From an uncultured Rikenellaceae bacterium (GTDB taxonomy: Bacteria > Bacteroidota > Bacteroidia > Bacteroidales > Rikenellaceae): DNA of 13,857 nt. The notes below the pieces were generated by a model. The model searched no databases. It saw nothing but the letters and a program-made list of their open reading frames with translations, and was not told the origin of the DNA. Positions 6,881-13,857 of the stretch are shown here, piece by piece; the first letter of the stretch is position 1; the number at the start of each line of letters is the position of its first letter. The position numbers and the translations under genes were made by a program. The stretch covers positions 1 to 13,857 of the forward strand of contig CAJURV010000054.1 of the NCBI GenBank assembly GCA_910588925.1. The letters are read 5' to 3'.

Positions 6881-8062
6881 ATGAAAAATTTACTGAAGAT
6901 AACCATTGCGGTGTTATGCGCGCTGAATGTCAACGCATACGGGCAGTCTCTACGTTACAACGACGACATAAAGTGCGGTGCCGACCGTACCGAACTATAT
7001 CTGCCTCTCATAAAAGGTAAGAAAGTGGGTTTGCTCACCAACCGCAGCGGCATATGCGGCGGGGTTCATCTGGTAGACACTCTCACACGTCTCGGCATAG
7101 ACATACGTTATATCTTCGCGCCGGAACACGGCTTCCGCGGCGATATATCGGCAGGGGAGAAGGTGCCCGACGGCCGCGACCCTAAAAGCGGCATTCCGGT
7201 GGTTTCGCTGTACGGCTCCTCCAAGGCTCCGGCCGACTCGCTGATGCGACGGCTCGACGCGGTGGTATTCGACCTGCAGGACGTAGGTACGCGTTATTAC
7301 ACCTATCTTTCTACATTGCATTACCTTCTGGAGGCCTCGGCACGTACCGGCACACCGGTCATAATACTCGACAGGCCCAACCCCAACGGCCACTATGTAG
7401 ACGGTCCCGTACTCGATATGAAGCACCGTTCGTTCGTAGGCGTATATCCCATACCGGTAGTTCACGGGATGACGCTCGGCGAGCTCGCCTGCATGGCGGT
7501 AGGCGAAGGGTGGGTCAAAAACGGCGATCCCGACTTGGTGACCGTGATAACGGCGAGCGGTTACGACCACCGCACGCTATACAGACTACCGGTGCCGCCA
7601 TCTCCCAACCTGCCCGACATGACGAGCGTATATCTGTATCCGTCGCTATGTTATTTCGAAGCCACTCCCGTGAGCATAGGACGCGGCACTAAGGAGCCTT
7701 TCAAGGTTTACGGCCATCCGTCGATGAGACACGGCGATCATACCTTCACGCCCCGTTCCATGCCATCGGCTGTAAACCCGCCGTGCAAAGACAGGCTATG
7801 TCGCGGCGTATCTCTCTCCGGTATGACGCAAGAGGAGCTATTGGGCAAAGGAATATCGCTCGAATACGTGGTAAAGGCTTACCGCGACCTTAACATGGGC
7901 GACAAGTTCTTCAACAACGCATTCGAGAGACTGATAGGCGTCGATTACGTACGCCGCATGATAAAGGAGGGTGCATCTGCAGAAAGCATAGAGGCATGCT
8001 GGAGAGAGGATGCGGACAGGTTCAGGAAGCAACGCGCCCCCTATTTGCTTTACGAAGAATAA
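6881..8062 (+). CDS. namZ: Exo-beta-N-acetylmuramidase NamZ (DUF1343, GH171)
   Basis: A 393-residue exported enzyme of the DUF1343 family. Characterised members cut MurNAc from the non-reducing end of peptidoglycan fragments during wall turnover or scavenging. Residues 1-21 form a signal peptide (hydrophobic core ITIAVLCALNV, then NAYG before Gln), so it should act in the periplasm. Conserved blocks are clear: GLLTNRSG (50-57), FAPEHGFRG (79-87), DLQDVGTRYYTY (131-142), DRPNPNG (164-170), SPNLPDM (241-247) and ATPVSIGRGT (261-270). Length is typical of the family and both ends look intact. The RluA gene starts 10 bases after its stop, so the two are probably co-transcribed. There is no adjacent MurNAc transporter, kinase or etherase. 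Its promoter is unclear: TAACTTTA just before the ATG is only a partial -7 match. Confidence 0.9.
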   Translation: MKNLLKITIAVLCALNVNAYGQSLRYNDDIKCGADRTELYLPLIKGKKVGLLTNRSGICGGVHLVDTLTRLGIDIRYIFAPEHGFRGDISAGEKVPDGRDPKSGIPVVSLYGSSKAPADSLMRRLDAVVFDLQDVGTRYYTYLSTLHYLLEASARTGTPVIILDRPNPNGHYVDGPVLDMKHRSFVGVYPIPVVHGMTLGELACMAVGEGWVKNGDPDLVTVITASGYDHRTLYRLPVPPSPNLPDMTSVYLYPSLCYFEATPVSIGRGTKEPFKVYGHPSMRHGDHTFTPRSMPSAVNPPCKDRLCRGVSLSGMTQEELLGKGISLEYVVKAYRDLNMGDKFFNNAFERLIGVDYVRRMIKEGASAESIEACWREDADRFRKQRAPYLLYEE

Positions 8063-8072
8063 ATCTAGTATC

Positions 8073-8969
8073 ATGAGCAAGCCATCTGCAAAACAACATA
8101 CGGCTAAATACGACGAACACACCATAGAGACTCCCGCAACGCTGATGGAGTTTCTGACCAGCACATACGAGGGTAGTAGCCGCACTACCGTAAAGAGCTA
8201 TCTGACACACGGACAGGTGACCGTCGGCGGCGTTGTCAAGACGAAGTTCGACACTCCGCTAACGGCCGGCGACATAGTGCGCGTGACATTCGGGCACGTA
8301 GAGAAACCGTTTACCCACAAGATGTTGCGTATAGTTTATGAAGACGACGACCTGATCGTGATAGACAAACGCAACGGATTGCTATCCATGGCCTCCGAGC
8401 GCGAACGGGTAAAGACAGCCTATTACATTTTGAGCGAATATCTGAAAAGTCGCGACCGGTCGGCACGCATATTCATAATTCACCGTCTCGACCGCGAGAC
8501 ATCGGGACTGATGCTGTTCGCCAAGAGCATGGAGGTGCAACACGCTTTTCAGAACAACTGGAAAGGAATGATTCTCGAACGCAAATACGTGGCGGTCGTG
8601 AGCCCTCCGTTCAAAGAGACTCATGGCGTAATAAGGTCCTATCTGGCCCAGAACAAGGCCTATACCGTCTACTCCACACGCGATTCCGAAGAGGGGGAGT
8701 TGGCCGTGACGCGTTTTAAGGTTCTGAAAAGCAATAACCGCTATTCATTGGTGGAATGCGAACTCGATACCGGCAAGAAGAATCAGATAAGGGTACACAT
8801 GAGAGACAAAGGCTCCCCCATAATAGGCGACAAACGTTACGGCGGAATAGCCTCGCCCATAGGCCGGGTGGCACTGCATGCCCGACGCGTAAGATTCATA
8901 CACCCTGCAACAGGCGAAACACTTACTTTCGACACGGGAGTACCGGGCGTGTTCGAGGGGCTGTTTTGA
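8073..8969 (+). CDS. RluA-family RNA pseudouridine synthase
   Basis: A 298-residue enzyme that converts specific uridines in rRNA or tRNA to pseudouridine. The ATG at 8073 is chosen because it follows the NamZ stop by 10 bases and begins a plausible N-terminus. An upstream in-frame ATG at 8010 lies inside namZ and would add 21 unrelated residues. An S4-like RNA-binding domain covers about 20-75. The catalytic core follows, with HRLDRETSG at 137-145 and the catalytic Asp at 140. Further family motifs are LERKYVAVV, GKKNQIRVHM and GDKRYGG near the C-terminus. It belongs to the RluA/RluC/RluD group, but the exact target uridine cannot be read from the sequence. Functional linkage to NamZ is not obvious; the pairing may simply be operonic. 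Confidence 0.92.
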   Translation: MSKPSAKQHTAKYDEHTIETPATLMEFLTSTYEGSSRTTVKSYLTHGQVTVGGVVKTKFDTPLTAGDIVRVTFGHVEKPFTHKMLRIVYEDDDLIVIDKRNGLLSMASERERVKTAYYILSEYLKSRDRSARIFIIHRLDRETSGLMLFAKSMEVQHAFQNNWKGMILERKYVAVVSPPFKETHGVIRSYLAQNKAYTVYSTRDSEEGELAVTRFKVLKSNNRYSLVECELDTGKKNQIRVHMRDKGSPIIGDKRYGGIASPIGRVALHARRVRFIHPATGETLTFDTGVPGVFEGLF

Positions 8970-8991
8970 TATTCGTATTTTTCGAATGTTC

Positions 8992-9042
8992 CATCCCGAG
9001 GGATGAGCGTACCGGGGCTCTCCCTCCCAACCGACAGGCCTA
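8992..9042 (+). repeat. Intergenic repeat, copy 2
   Basis: It shares ATCCCGAG, GGATGAGCG, CCGG and the CTCCC...CCAAC...GGCC order with the copy at 3-57, but lacks that copy's 7-base insertion. It opens with the perfect inverted repeat CATCCC-GA-GGGATG (8992-9005). CCCAA (9027-9031) can pair with TTGGG (9044-9048). It lies 22 bases after the pseudouridine synthase stop. Confidence 0.5.
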
Positions 9043-9152
9043 TTGGGGTGTTGCGGTATTCATCGCTTTATGTACACGCTGCGAAGTGCGCCCCCACGCA
9101 GTTTCCGATCCGTGCTTCGTATCGTTGTGATTGTAACGGCAAATAATTAAAC

Positions 9153-9173
9153 GAGGCTCTCATCCCTAACTCG
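9153..9173 (-). repeat. Partial inverted copy of the intergenic repeat core
   Basis: On the minus strand this reads CGAGTTAGGGATGAGAGCC, which shares GGGATGAG (9159-9166) and the preceding CGAG with the two longer copies. Together with copy 2 it gives the convergent gap inverted ends about 170 bases apart. It could be chance or a miniature element end. Confidence 0.3.
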
Positions 9174-9182
9174 CGTCATTGA

Positions 9183-10118
9183 CTATAATCTCCCTACAGC
9201 TTCCGCATACCCGGCTTCGATATCGGCGAATATATCCGCGACACTCTCACTGCGATCGACCAACGTTGCCGTCTGCCCTATCTCGAGCATCCCCTCTTTC
9301 ATATCGCCCTCGAATATCCCGAGCTTGGCTCTACGCGTCCCTACGATCTCTTTGATCTCATCGGCGGAGGCACAACCGTCTATCGCCGCCTCTATCCTTT
9401 CGTACAGTTCGTTTTTGACCATACGTATATTGCCCGATTTTTTGAGAGTCAGCATAGTGCCGCCCTCGGCCAAAGAGCGGCAACGCTCCTTGAACGCATC
9501 GGAAGCGGACGACTCGTCGCACAAGGCAAACCGCGTACCCATCTGCACGCCCTCTGCGCCTAACGCGAATGCGGCGGCTATCTGCGCGCCCGTAGCGATA
9601 CCTCCTGCCGCTATCACAGGTATCTTCACAGCCCTGCATACGGCAGGTACGAGCACCATAGTGGCGGTCTCGTCGCGTCCGTTGTGGCCTCCTGCTTCAA
9701 ACCCCTCGACTACCACCGCATCGACGCCGGCGGCTTCGGCCTTAAGGGCAAATTTGGTGCTGGAGACCACATGCACCACGGTAATGCCGGCATCTTTGAA
9801 ACGCCGGGTCAAAAGAGCGGGATTGCCCGCCGAAATAAAGACGACCTTGACGCCTGTCTCCATTATTATATCTACGGCCTCCTCCAACTGAGGGTAAAAA
9901 AGCGACAGATTGACACCGAAAGGCCTGTCGGTCTCGGCCTTGCACTTTTCGATATGTTCGCGCAAGGTGTCGGGATGCATCGACCCCGAACCTATCAGCC
10001 CGAGTCCGCCGCAATCAGACACCGCCGAAGCCAGCCTGTGGCCGCTACACCACACCATGCCGCCCGATATCACCGGTTTGTCTATTCCGAATAGTTCCGT
10101 TATTCTGCCTGTTTTCAT
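9183..10118 (-). CDS. FabK-like / nitronate monooxygenase-family flavoprotein
   Basis: A 311-residue FMN-dependent TIM-barrel protein of the 2-nitropropane dioxygenase/FabK family. Members are either enoyl-ACP reductase II in fatty acid synthesis or nitronate monooxygenases. Visible motifs are GGMVWCSGHRLASAVSDCGGLG (19-40), PFGVN (66-70), AGNP (97-100), EGFEAGGHNGR (138-148) with the conserved His145, AAGGIATG (170-177) and GAEGVQMGTRF (187-197). The start is the ATG at 10116-10118. A longer in-frame reading to 10226 adds 36 residues from AT-rich upstream DNA and lacks family similarity. The order of motifs resembles FabK more than a typical nitronate monooxygenase, but no fatty acid genes adjoin it. 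The exact reaction is therefore left open. It is transcribed divergently from ddl. Confidence 0.88.
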   Translation of the reverse strand: MKTGRITELFGIDKPVISGGMVWCSGHRLASAVSDCGGLGLIGSGSMHPDTLREHIEKCKAETDRPFGVNLSLFYPQLEEAVDIIMETGVKVVFISAGNPALLTRRFKDAGITVVHVVSSTKFALKAEAAGVDAVVVEGFEAGGHNGRDETATMVLVPAVCRAVKIPVIAAGGIATGAQIAAAFALGAEGVQMGTRFALCDESSASDAFKERCRSLAEGGTMLTLKKSGNIRMVKNELYERIEAAIDGCASADEIKEIVGTRRAKLGIFEGDMKEGMLEIGQTATLVDRSESVADIFADIEAGYAEAVGRL

Positions 10119-10241
10119 TTCACTAAAGTTTTTTTGTGTTTCTGACAGCCCATTCCTTGAAAATGAGAATGAAAGAGCCATGCAGGGAGCTGTGCTACAA
10201 ATTTCGGACAAATTCCCGTAATGCAATAATACTCTTTTTTA

Positions 10242-10272
10242 TTGTTTTATATATATATTTCAGCTATATTTG
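10242..10272 (+). promoter_or_regulatory. Promoter of ddl
   Basis: TTG at 10242-10244 is followed after 20 bases by TATATTTG (10265-10272), a perfect match to the Bacteroidota -7 element TAnnTTTG. Transcription would start near 10278, about 30 bases before the ddl ATG. The spacing and AT-rich context are as expected. Confidence 0.7.
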
Positions 10273-10309
10273 TAAGGAAATTTTTTTCATCCGAAAGTCA
10301 CATACAAAA

Positions 10310-11293
10310 ATGACACCTAAACTGAATGTCGCAATACTCGTAGGCGGCGACTCGCCCGAGATCGACGTATCGCTGAAAAGCGGCGCGTTCGTCGAATCGG
10401 TCCTCAATAGAGAACGTTACAATGTCTACACGGTAACCGTCCGCGGACGCGAATGGTACGCCACGTGCAAAGAGACAAGATGCGACGTGGATAAAAACAG
10501 GTTCTCTGTCACTTTACCGGATACAGGGGAGGTCGTCTTCGATTATGCGCTCATCATGATACACGGCACACCGGGCGAGAACGGTCTGTTGCAGTCATAT
10601 TTCGAATTGATGCGCATACCCTACTCCACATGCTCGCCCACAGCCAGCGCCGTCACTTTCGACAAGATATTGAGCAAACGCGCCCTCTCGGGATGCGATA
10701 TAGCCATGGCGCGCGATATCAGGCTGAACAGGCATACGCCGTGCGATCCCGACAAGATCGTAAGTGAATTGTCGTTACCGCTTTTCGTAAAAGCCGCCAC
10801 ATCCGGAAGCAGTTTCGGTGTCAGCAAGGTTAAAAGCGTAGGAGAGTTGCCCGAGGCAGTGAAGATCGCTTTCGACGAGAGCGACGAAGTGCTCGTAGAG
10901 GAGTGCATCGACGGCACGGAGCTTAGTTGCGGCATCATGCGCTACAAAGGCGAGTTCGTGTTGTTTCCGCCCACGGAGATAGTTCCCGACGGCGAATATT
11001 TCGACTACGACGCCAAATACAACGGTCGCGGTCAGGAGATCACTCCGGCGAGAATATCCCCGATAGCCTTGGAACGGCTCTATGAGAGCATGAAGACGAT
11101 ATACGACGTTTTAAGCATGCGCTCTTTGGTACGCATAGACTTCATCGTGCGAGACGACATCCCCTACTTCATAGAGGTCAACACCGTGCCTGGCATGTCT
11201 CCCGCAAGCCTTATACCCCAGCAGGCCAAAGCTATGGGGCTTAGCGCCACGGAGCTGTTCGACATGATAATAGACCAGACGCTACAGGCGTGA
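10310..11293 (+). CDS. ddl: D-alanine--D-alanine ligase
   Basis: A 327-residue cytoplasmic ATP-grasp enzyme that joins two D-alanines for the peptidoglycan stem peptide. The ATG at 10310 is chosen because the Ddl family begins here (VAILVGGDSPE, 7-17) and a promoter lies just upstream. The in-frame extension to 10136 runs through that promoter. Motifs: Glu17 and Ser21 of the first D-Ala site, HGTPGENG (85-92), KAATSGSSFGVSKV (161-174), VEECIDGTE (196-204), FDYDAKY (231-237), and the metal and substrate region IEVNTVPGMSP (288-298). Phe231 aligns with E. coli DdlB Tyr216, a position that affects D-Ala versus D-lactate choice. Length is normal. The NagB/PIG-L gene follows after 40 bases with no obvious terminator, so the two may be co-transcribed. 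Confidence 0.93.
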   Translation: MTPKLNVAILVGGDSPEIDVSLKSGAFVESVLNRERYNVYTVTVRGREWYATCKETRCDVDKNRFSVTLPDTGEVVFDYALIMIHGTPGENGLLQSYFELMRIPYSTCSPTASAVTFDKILSKRALSGCDIAMARDIRLNRHTPCDPDKIVSELSLPLFVKAATSGSSFGVSKVKSVGELPEAVKIAFDESDEVLVEECIDGTELSCGIMRYKGEFVLFPPTEIVPDGEYFDYDAKYNGRGQEITPARISPIALERLYESMKTIYDVLSMRSLVRIDFIVRDDIPYFIEVNTVPGMSPASLIPQQAKAMGLSATELFDMIIDQTLQA

Positions 11294-11333
11294 CGAAAAA
11301 GAGAATTTAACAGTGAACTAAAAATAAACAGTC

Positions 11334-13274
11334 ATGAGTTCAAACTACAAATTAGTGACGGGAGGCGGCCTCAAACAGGGAGTTGAACCGCTGGACATAA
11401 TAACCCGTTATGAACAGATCCCCACGTTGGTGTGCCCCACGGCCGAAAACGGCGCTCACTATGTAGCGCGTCAGGTTGCCAAAGCCATACAGACGAAGAC
11501 GCTCAAGGGCGAAAAGTTCGTGTTGGGCCTCTCTACCGGTAAATCGCCCGTGGGCATATACCGCGAGCTGGTACGCATGCACCGCGAAGAGTCTTTGAGT
11601 TTCAAAAACGTGGTTGTCTTCAGTCTCGACGAATTTTACCCCGTAAACGCCGAAGAGGACCACAGCCGCAGTCGTGCCATGCGTGAAGAGTTGCTCAAAC
11701 ACGTAGACATAGAGGAGAACAACATACACTTGCTGTCGGGCAATGTGCCTCTCGACGAGATCTCGTCATACTGCCGCGGTTACGAAGAGAAGATCGCCGA
11801 AGCCGGAGGCATTGATCTCATGTTACTCGGCATAGGTGCCGACGGACAGATCGGCTTCAACGAGCCCGGCACTTTCGTAAATACCAAGACCCGTCTTGTA
11901 GCACTTAGCAACAACACATGCAAAGTAATAGCAGACGACATACGCATAGGCGACAACGTACCCAACCGCGCCATCACCATGGGTCTGGCAACGCTTCTCA
12001 GCGCCCGTCAGGTGATAATGTTCGCGTGGAGCGAGGATAAATCCAAAGCGCTCGAACGCGTAGTAGAAGGTGCGGTGGATATTGCGGTACCGGCCAGCGT
12101 AATGCAGACGCACCCCAACGTAGAGTTCGTCGTATCGGAAGATGTGGCCGTGGAGCTTACCCGCTTCAAGAAACCGTGGCTGGTGGGCACCTGCCAGTGG
12201 ACAGACAAATTCATCCGCAAAGCCGTATTGTGGCTATGCCAGCAGGTAGACAAACCCATACTTAAACTCACCTATCAGGATTATATCGATAACTCGCTGG
12301 GCCAGCTTCTCGATGAAGTGGGCGACTATTATGCCGTCAACATACGGGTGTTCAACGAGTTGCAACACACCATCACCGGATGGCCCGGCGGCAAACCCAA
12401 TGCAGACGACTCCACCCGTCCCGAGAGAAGCACTCCCTACCCCAAACGCGTGCTCATATTCAGCCCGCACCCCGACGACGACGTCATTTCTATGGGCGGC
12501 ACATTCATACGTTTGAGCGATCAGGGCCACGACGTACATGTGGCTTACGAGACATCGGGCAACATAGCCGTACACGACGATGTGGTGTTACAGATACTCG
12601 ACACGGCCCGTCAGTGCGGTCTCGGTGACGAGTACGACCGTATAAAGGCCATCATCGACAGCAAAAAGAAAGGCGAACGCGAGCCGCGCGAACTTCTCGC
12701 ACTCAAGGGAGCCATCCGTCGCGGAGAAGCTCGTGCCGCAGACCGTTTCATAGGTCTCGACGAGAATACGCACGTACACTTCCTCAATCTACCGTTCTAC
12801 GAAACAGGTACTGTCAAGAAAAACGGCGTAGGACAGGCGGACATCGACATTATCATCAAACTGTTACGTGAGATCAAACCTCACCAGATATATGCCGCCG
12901 GCGACCTTTCGGACCCCCACGGCACACACCGTGTATGTATAGAGGCGGTGCTCGGGGCAATCAAACAGATACAGTCCGACGAGTGGCTCAAAGATTGCCG
13001 TCTGTGGCTCTACCGCGGCGCATGGCAGGAGTGGGGACTCGACATGGTAGACATGGCAGTGCCCCTCAGCCCCGATGAAGTTATCAGAAAACGTCACGCC
13101 ATCTATCGCCACCTCTCGCAAAAAGACATCGTTCCCTTCCCCGGCGACGACAAACGCGAGTTCTGGCAGCGCGCCGAAGACCGTACACAGGCTACGGCCC
13201 GCCTCTACAACAAGCTCGGCATGGCCGAATACGAGGCTATAGAGGTGTTCGTACAATACGACATATTCCGATAA
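11334..13274 (+). CDS. NagB-like domain fused to PIG-L/LmbE deacetylase
   Basis: A 646-residue cytoplasmic two-domain protein. Residues about 20-290 match glucosamine-6-phosphate deaminase (NagB), which turns GlcN-6-P into Fru-6-P and ammonia: GLSTGKSP (65-72), SLDEFYP (97-103) with Asp99, and GIGADGQIGFNEPG (166-179). Standard NagB has DGH at 170-172 with a catalytic His; here it is Gln172, though Asp170 and Glu177 remain. A linker of about 80 residues follows. Residues about 370-640 match the PIG-L/LmbE zinc-dependent N-deacetylase family, with SPHPDDD (377-383) and DPHGTH (528-533) supplying metal ligands. The fusion is widespread in Bacteroidales. A plausible reading is a deacetylase with a sugar-binding, possibly inactive or altered, NagB half. 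No NagA, kinase or transporter is adjacent. A strong terminator follows. Confidence 0.88.
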   Translation: MSSNYKLVTGGGLKQGVEPLDIITRYEQIPTLVCPTAENGAHYVARQVAKAIQTKTLKGEKFVLGLSTGKSPVGIYRELVRMHREESLSFKNVVVFSLDEFYPVNAEEDHSRSRAMREELLKHVDIEENNIHLLSGNVPLDEISSYCRGYEEKIAEAGGIDLMLLGIGADGQIGFNEPGTFVNTKTRLVALSNNTCKVIADDIRIGDNVPNRAITMGLATLLSARQVIMFAWSEDKSKALERVVEGAVDIAVPASVMQTHPNVEFVVSEDVAVELTRFKKPWLVGTCQWTDKFIRKAVLWLCQQVDKPILKLTYQDYIDNSLGQLLDEVGDYYAVNIRVFNELQHTITGWPGGKPNADDSTRPERSTPYPKRVLIFSPHPDDDVISMGGTFIRLSDQGHDVHVAYETSGNIAVHDDVVLQILDTARQCGLGDEYDRIKAIIDSKKKGEREPRELLALKGAIRRGEARAADRFIGLDENTHVHFLNLPFYETGTVKKNGVGQADIDIIIKLLREIKPHQIYAAGDLSDPHGTHRVCIEAVLGAIKQIQSDEWLKDCRLWLYRGAWQEWGLDMVDMAVPLSPDEVIRKRHAIYRHLSQKDIVPFPGDDKREFWQRAEDRTQATARLYNKLGMAEYEAIEVFVQYDIFR

Positions 13275-13294
13275 TAATTTCATAACACAAAGCG

Positions 13295-13332
13295 AAGGTC
13301 CGCCGGAAACTTTCCGGCGGACCTTTTTATTT
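13295..13332 (+). terminator. Strong rho-independent terminator after the NagB/PIG-L gene
   Basis: AAGGTCCGCCGGAAA (13295-13309) and TTTCCGGCGGACCTT (13311-13325) are perfect inverted repeats, giving a GC-rich stem. The T-run at 13324-13328 completes the signal. It starts 20 bases after the stop codon and ends the rightward transcription unit. Confidence 0.92.
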
Positions 13333-13748
13333 AGAGTATGACCTCCTCGCGGTGGGCAGAAACTCTCCCCGACTGAGGGCGCAAGCGAACGCAATTAAAC
13401 TATAAGTGTTATTCTCTAAAGGTGCATAACCGCATCTTTAGAGCTTCCCGCCGGTGCGGTCCAGGCCCCTTTGGCGATACCTAGGAAAATAAAAACAAGC
13501 CTCTTTTTTGACTGTGAGTGTGCTTCGGGGATTCTTGCCGGACAGTAATAATATACTAACTCTCGATAAAAGCTCGGGAAAAGCTACGTAAACAGCAGGC
13601 TCTATATCTTACAATACCATGCACGAGCATACTCCCGCACAATAAAATATACAATCGCTCGTCTCTGTCATTACCCATTGCACATTAACACGTTACCGCT
13701 ACACCATCTAAATTTTACCGTTTCATGACAATATTTTTCACGACAAAA
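13330..13748. other. Gene-free region before tRNA-Lys
   Basis: About 420 bases between the terminator and the tRNA promoter contain no credible reading frame. The left part is GC-rich and holds a strong hairpin at 13414-13443. TTTAGAG at 13330-13336 could pair alternatively with CTCTAAA at 13414-13420. The right part is AT-rich with no structure I can support. There is no insertion sequence, integrase or visible attachment-site duplication. Confidence 0.6.
13414..13443 (+). other. Strong isolated hairpin of unknown role
   Basis: CTCTAAAGGTGC (13414-13425) pairs with GCATCTTTAGAG (13432-13443), twelve base pairs including one G-T wobble, closing a 6-base loop. It has no T-run, so it is not an ordinary terminator. 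No gene follows for 350 bases. It may be part of a small RNA. Confidence 0.45.
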
Positions 13749-13780
13749 TTTGGATATATATTTTTTTTGTCCTACATTTG
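13749..13780 (+). promoter_or_regulatory. Promoter of tRNA-Lys
   Basis: TTTG at 13749-13752 and TACATTTG at 13773-13780 are separated by 20 bases and match the Bacteroidota promoter consensus (-33 TTTG, -7 TAnnTTTG). Transcription would start about 10 bases before the mature tRNA. Confidence 0.75.
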
Positions 13781-13796
13781 CACACGCAAACAAGGA

Positions 13797-13857
13797 GATT
13801 CAGTAGCTCAGCTGGTAGAGCACAACACTTTTAATGTTGGGGTCCTGGGTTCGAGCC
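13797..13857 (+). tRNA. tRNA-Lys (anticodon TTT), cut by window end
   Basis: The 5' acceptor strand GATTCAG (13797-13803) is followed by TA and the D arm GCTC...GAGC (13806-13821). The anticodon arm is CAACA-CTTTTAA-TGTTG (13823-13839), with anticodon TTT at 13830-13832. The variable loop, T-stem strand CTGGG and loop TTCGAGC come next. The window ends just after the T loop, so the second T-stem strand, the 3' acceptor strand and discriminator base lie outside. It decodes AAA and AAG lysine codons. Confidence 0.95.

Larger units (their letters stand above)
8970..9182. other. Convergent intergenic gap with inverted repeat ends
   Basis: This stretch lies between the 3' ends of the pseudouridine synthase and the FabK-like gene. 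I see no gene. It begins with a small inverted repeat (ATTCG at 8971-8975, CGAAT at 8983-8987), then copy 2 of the intergenic repeat. Near its right end the GGGATGAG core appears again on the opposite strand. There is no classical U-tailed terminator for either gene, so these folded sequences may do that job. Confidence 0.6.

Noticed and set aside
8756..9130. 124-codon frame overlapping the end of the RluA-type gene and the gap
   Set aside because: Over half lies out of frame inside the pseudouridine synthase and the rest crosses the repeat. No start signal or protein-like pattern.
10119..10226. Longer start for the FabK-like gene
   Set aside because: The extra 36 residues do not resemble the family, and the ATG at 10116-10118 starts the conserved barrel directly.
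10136..10309. N-terminal extension of ddl with a membrane-like hydrophobic stretch
   Set aside because: It translates AT-rich promoter DNA, including the perfect TATATTTG element. Ddl enzymes are cytoplasmic and start at the VAILVGG region.
13797..13857. tRNA-Lys as an integration site for a mobile element
   Set aside because: The tRNA 3' end is outside the window, and no integrase or duplicated tRNA end is visible in the bases present.
1..13857. CRISPR arrays, transposase genes, phage genes or toxin-antitoxin pairs
   Set aside because: I saw no regularly spaced direct repeats, no DDE or tyrosine recombinase motifs, and no small partner gene beside the Fic gene.

Overview
This window looks like ordinary chromosome from a member of the Bacteroidales (Bacteroidota), probably gut-associated. 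The clues are Bacteroidota-type promoters (a TTG, about 20 bases, then TAnnTTTG), absence of strong Shine-Dalgarno sites, and several gene types common in that order: a NagB domain fused to a PIG-L deacetylase, a DUF1343/NamZ muramidase, a FabK-like flavoprotein, and a multidomain secreted GH31 glycosidase with a dockerin. I cannot fix the genus. I see no phage, plasmid, insertion-sequence transposase or CRISPR array.

Layout. Bases 1-511 carry no convincing gene. They hold an intergenic repeat, several inverted repeats and a short minus-strand reading frame that is either a gene remnant or part of a small RNA. Bases 512-6788 are a leftward block of three genes: a GH31 glycosidase, a Fic-domain protein with a winged-helix tail, and a family-4 glycosyltransferase. 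Terminators lie after the glycosyltransferase and the glycosidase. From 6881 two genes run rightward with a 10-base gap: the exo-muramidase and an RluA-type pseudouridine synthase. A 213-base convergent gap holds a second, partly inverted copy of the repeat seen at the left edge. A leftward FabK-like flavoprotein gene follows, divergent from a rightward pair: D-Ala-D-Ala ligase, then the NagB/PIG-L fusion, which ends at a strong terminator. After about 465 bases of gene-free DNA the window ends inside a tRNA-Lys(TTT) gene with its own promoter.

How the genes relate. There is a loose cell-wall and amino-sugar theme: NamZ releases MurNAc from peptidoglycan, Ddl makes the D-Ala-D-Ala used in its synthesis, and the NagB/PIG-L fusion is built like an amino-sugar enzyme. 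The GH31 protein would remove alpha-linked sugars from host or dietary glycans. The genes sit on different strands and in separate transcription units, so this is not one obvious pathway operon.

The most useful oddities are residue-level: Gln in place of the NagB catalytic His, Tyr in place of the first Gly of the Fic loop together with a degraded inhibitory motif, and Phe in Ddl at the position that influences D-Ala versus D-lactate use. Also notable are a dockerin and a cohesin-like domain in one GH31 chain, and the non-coding repeat family. I do not see a clear, wholly new multi-gene system.
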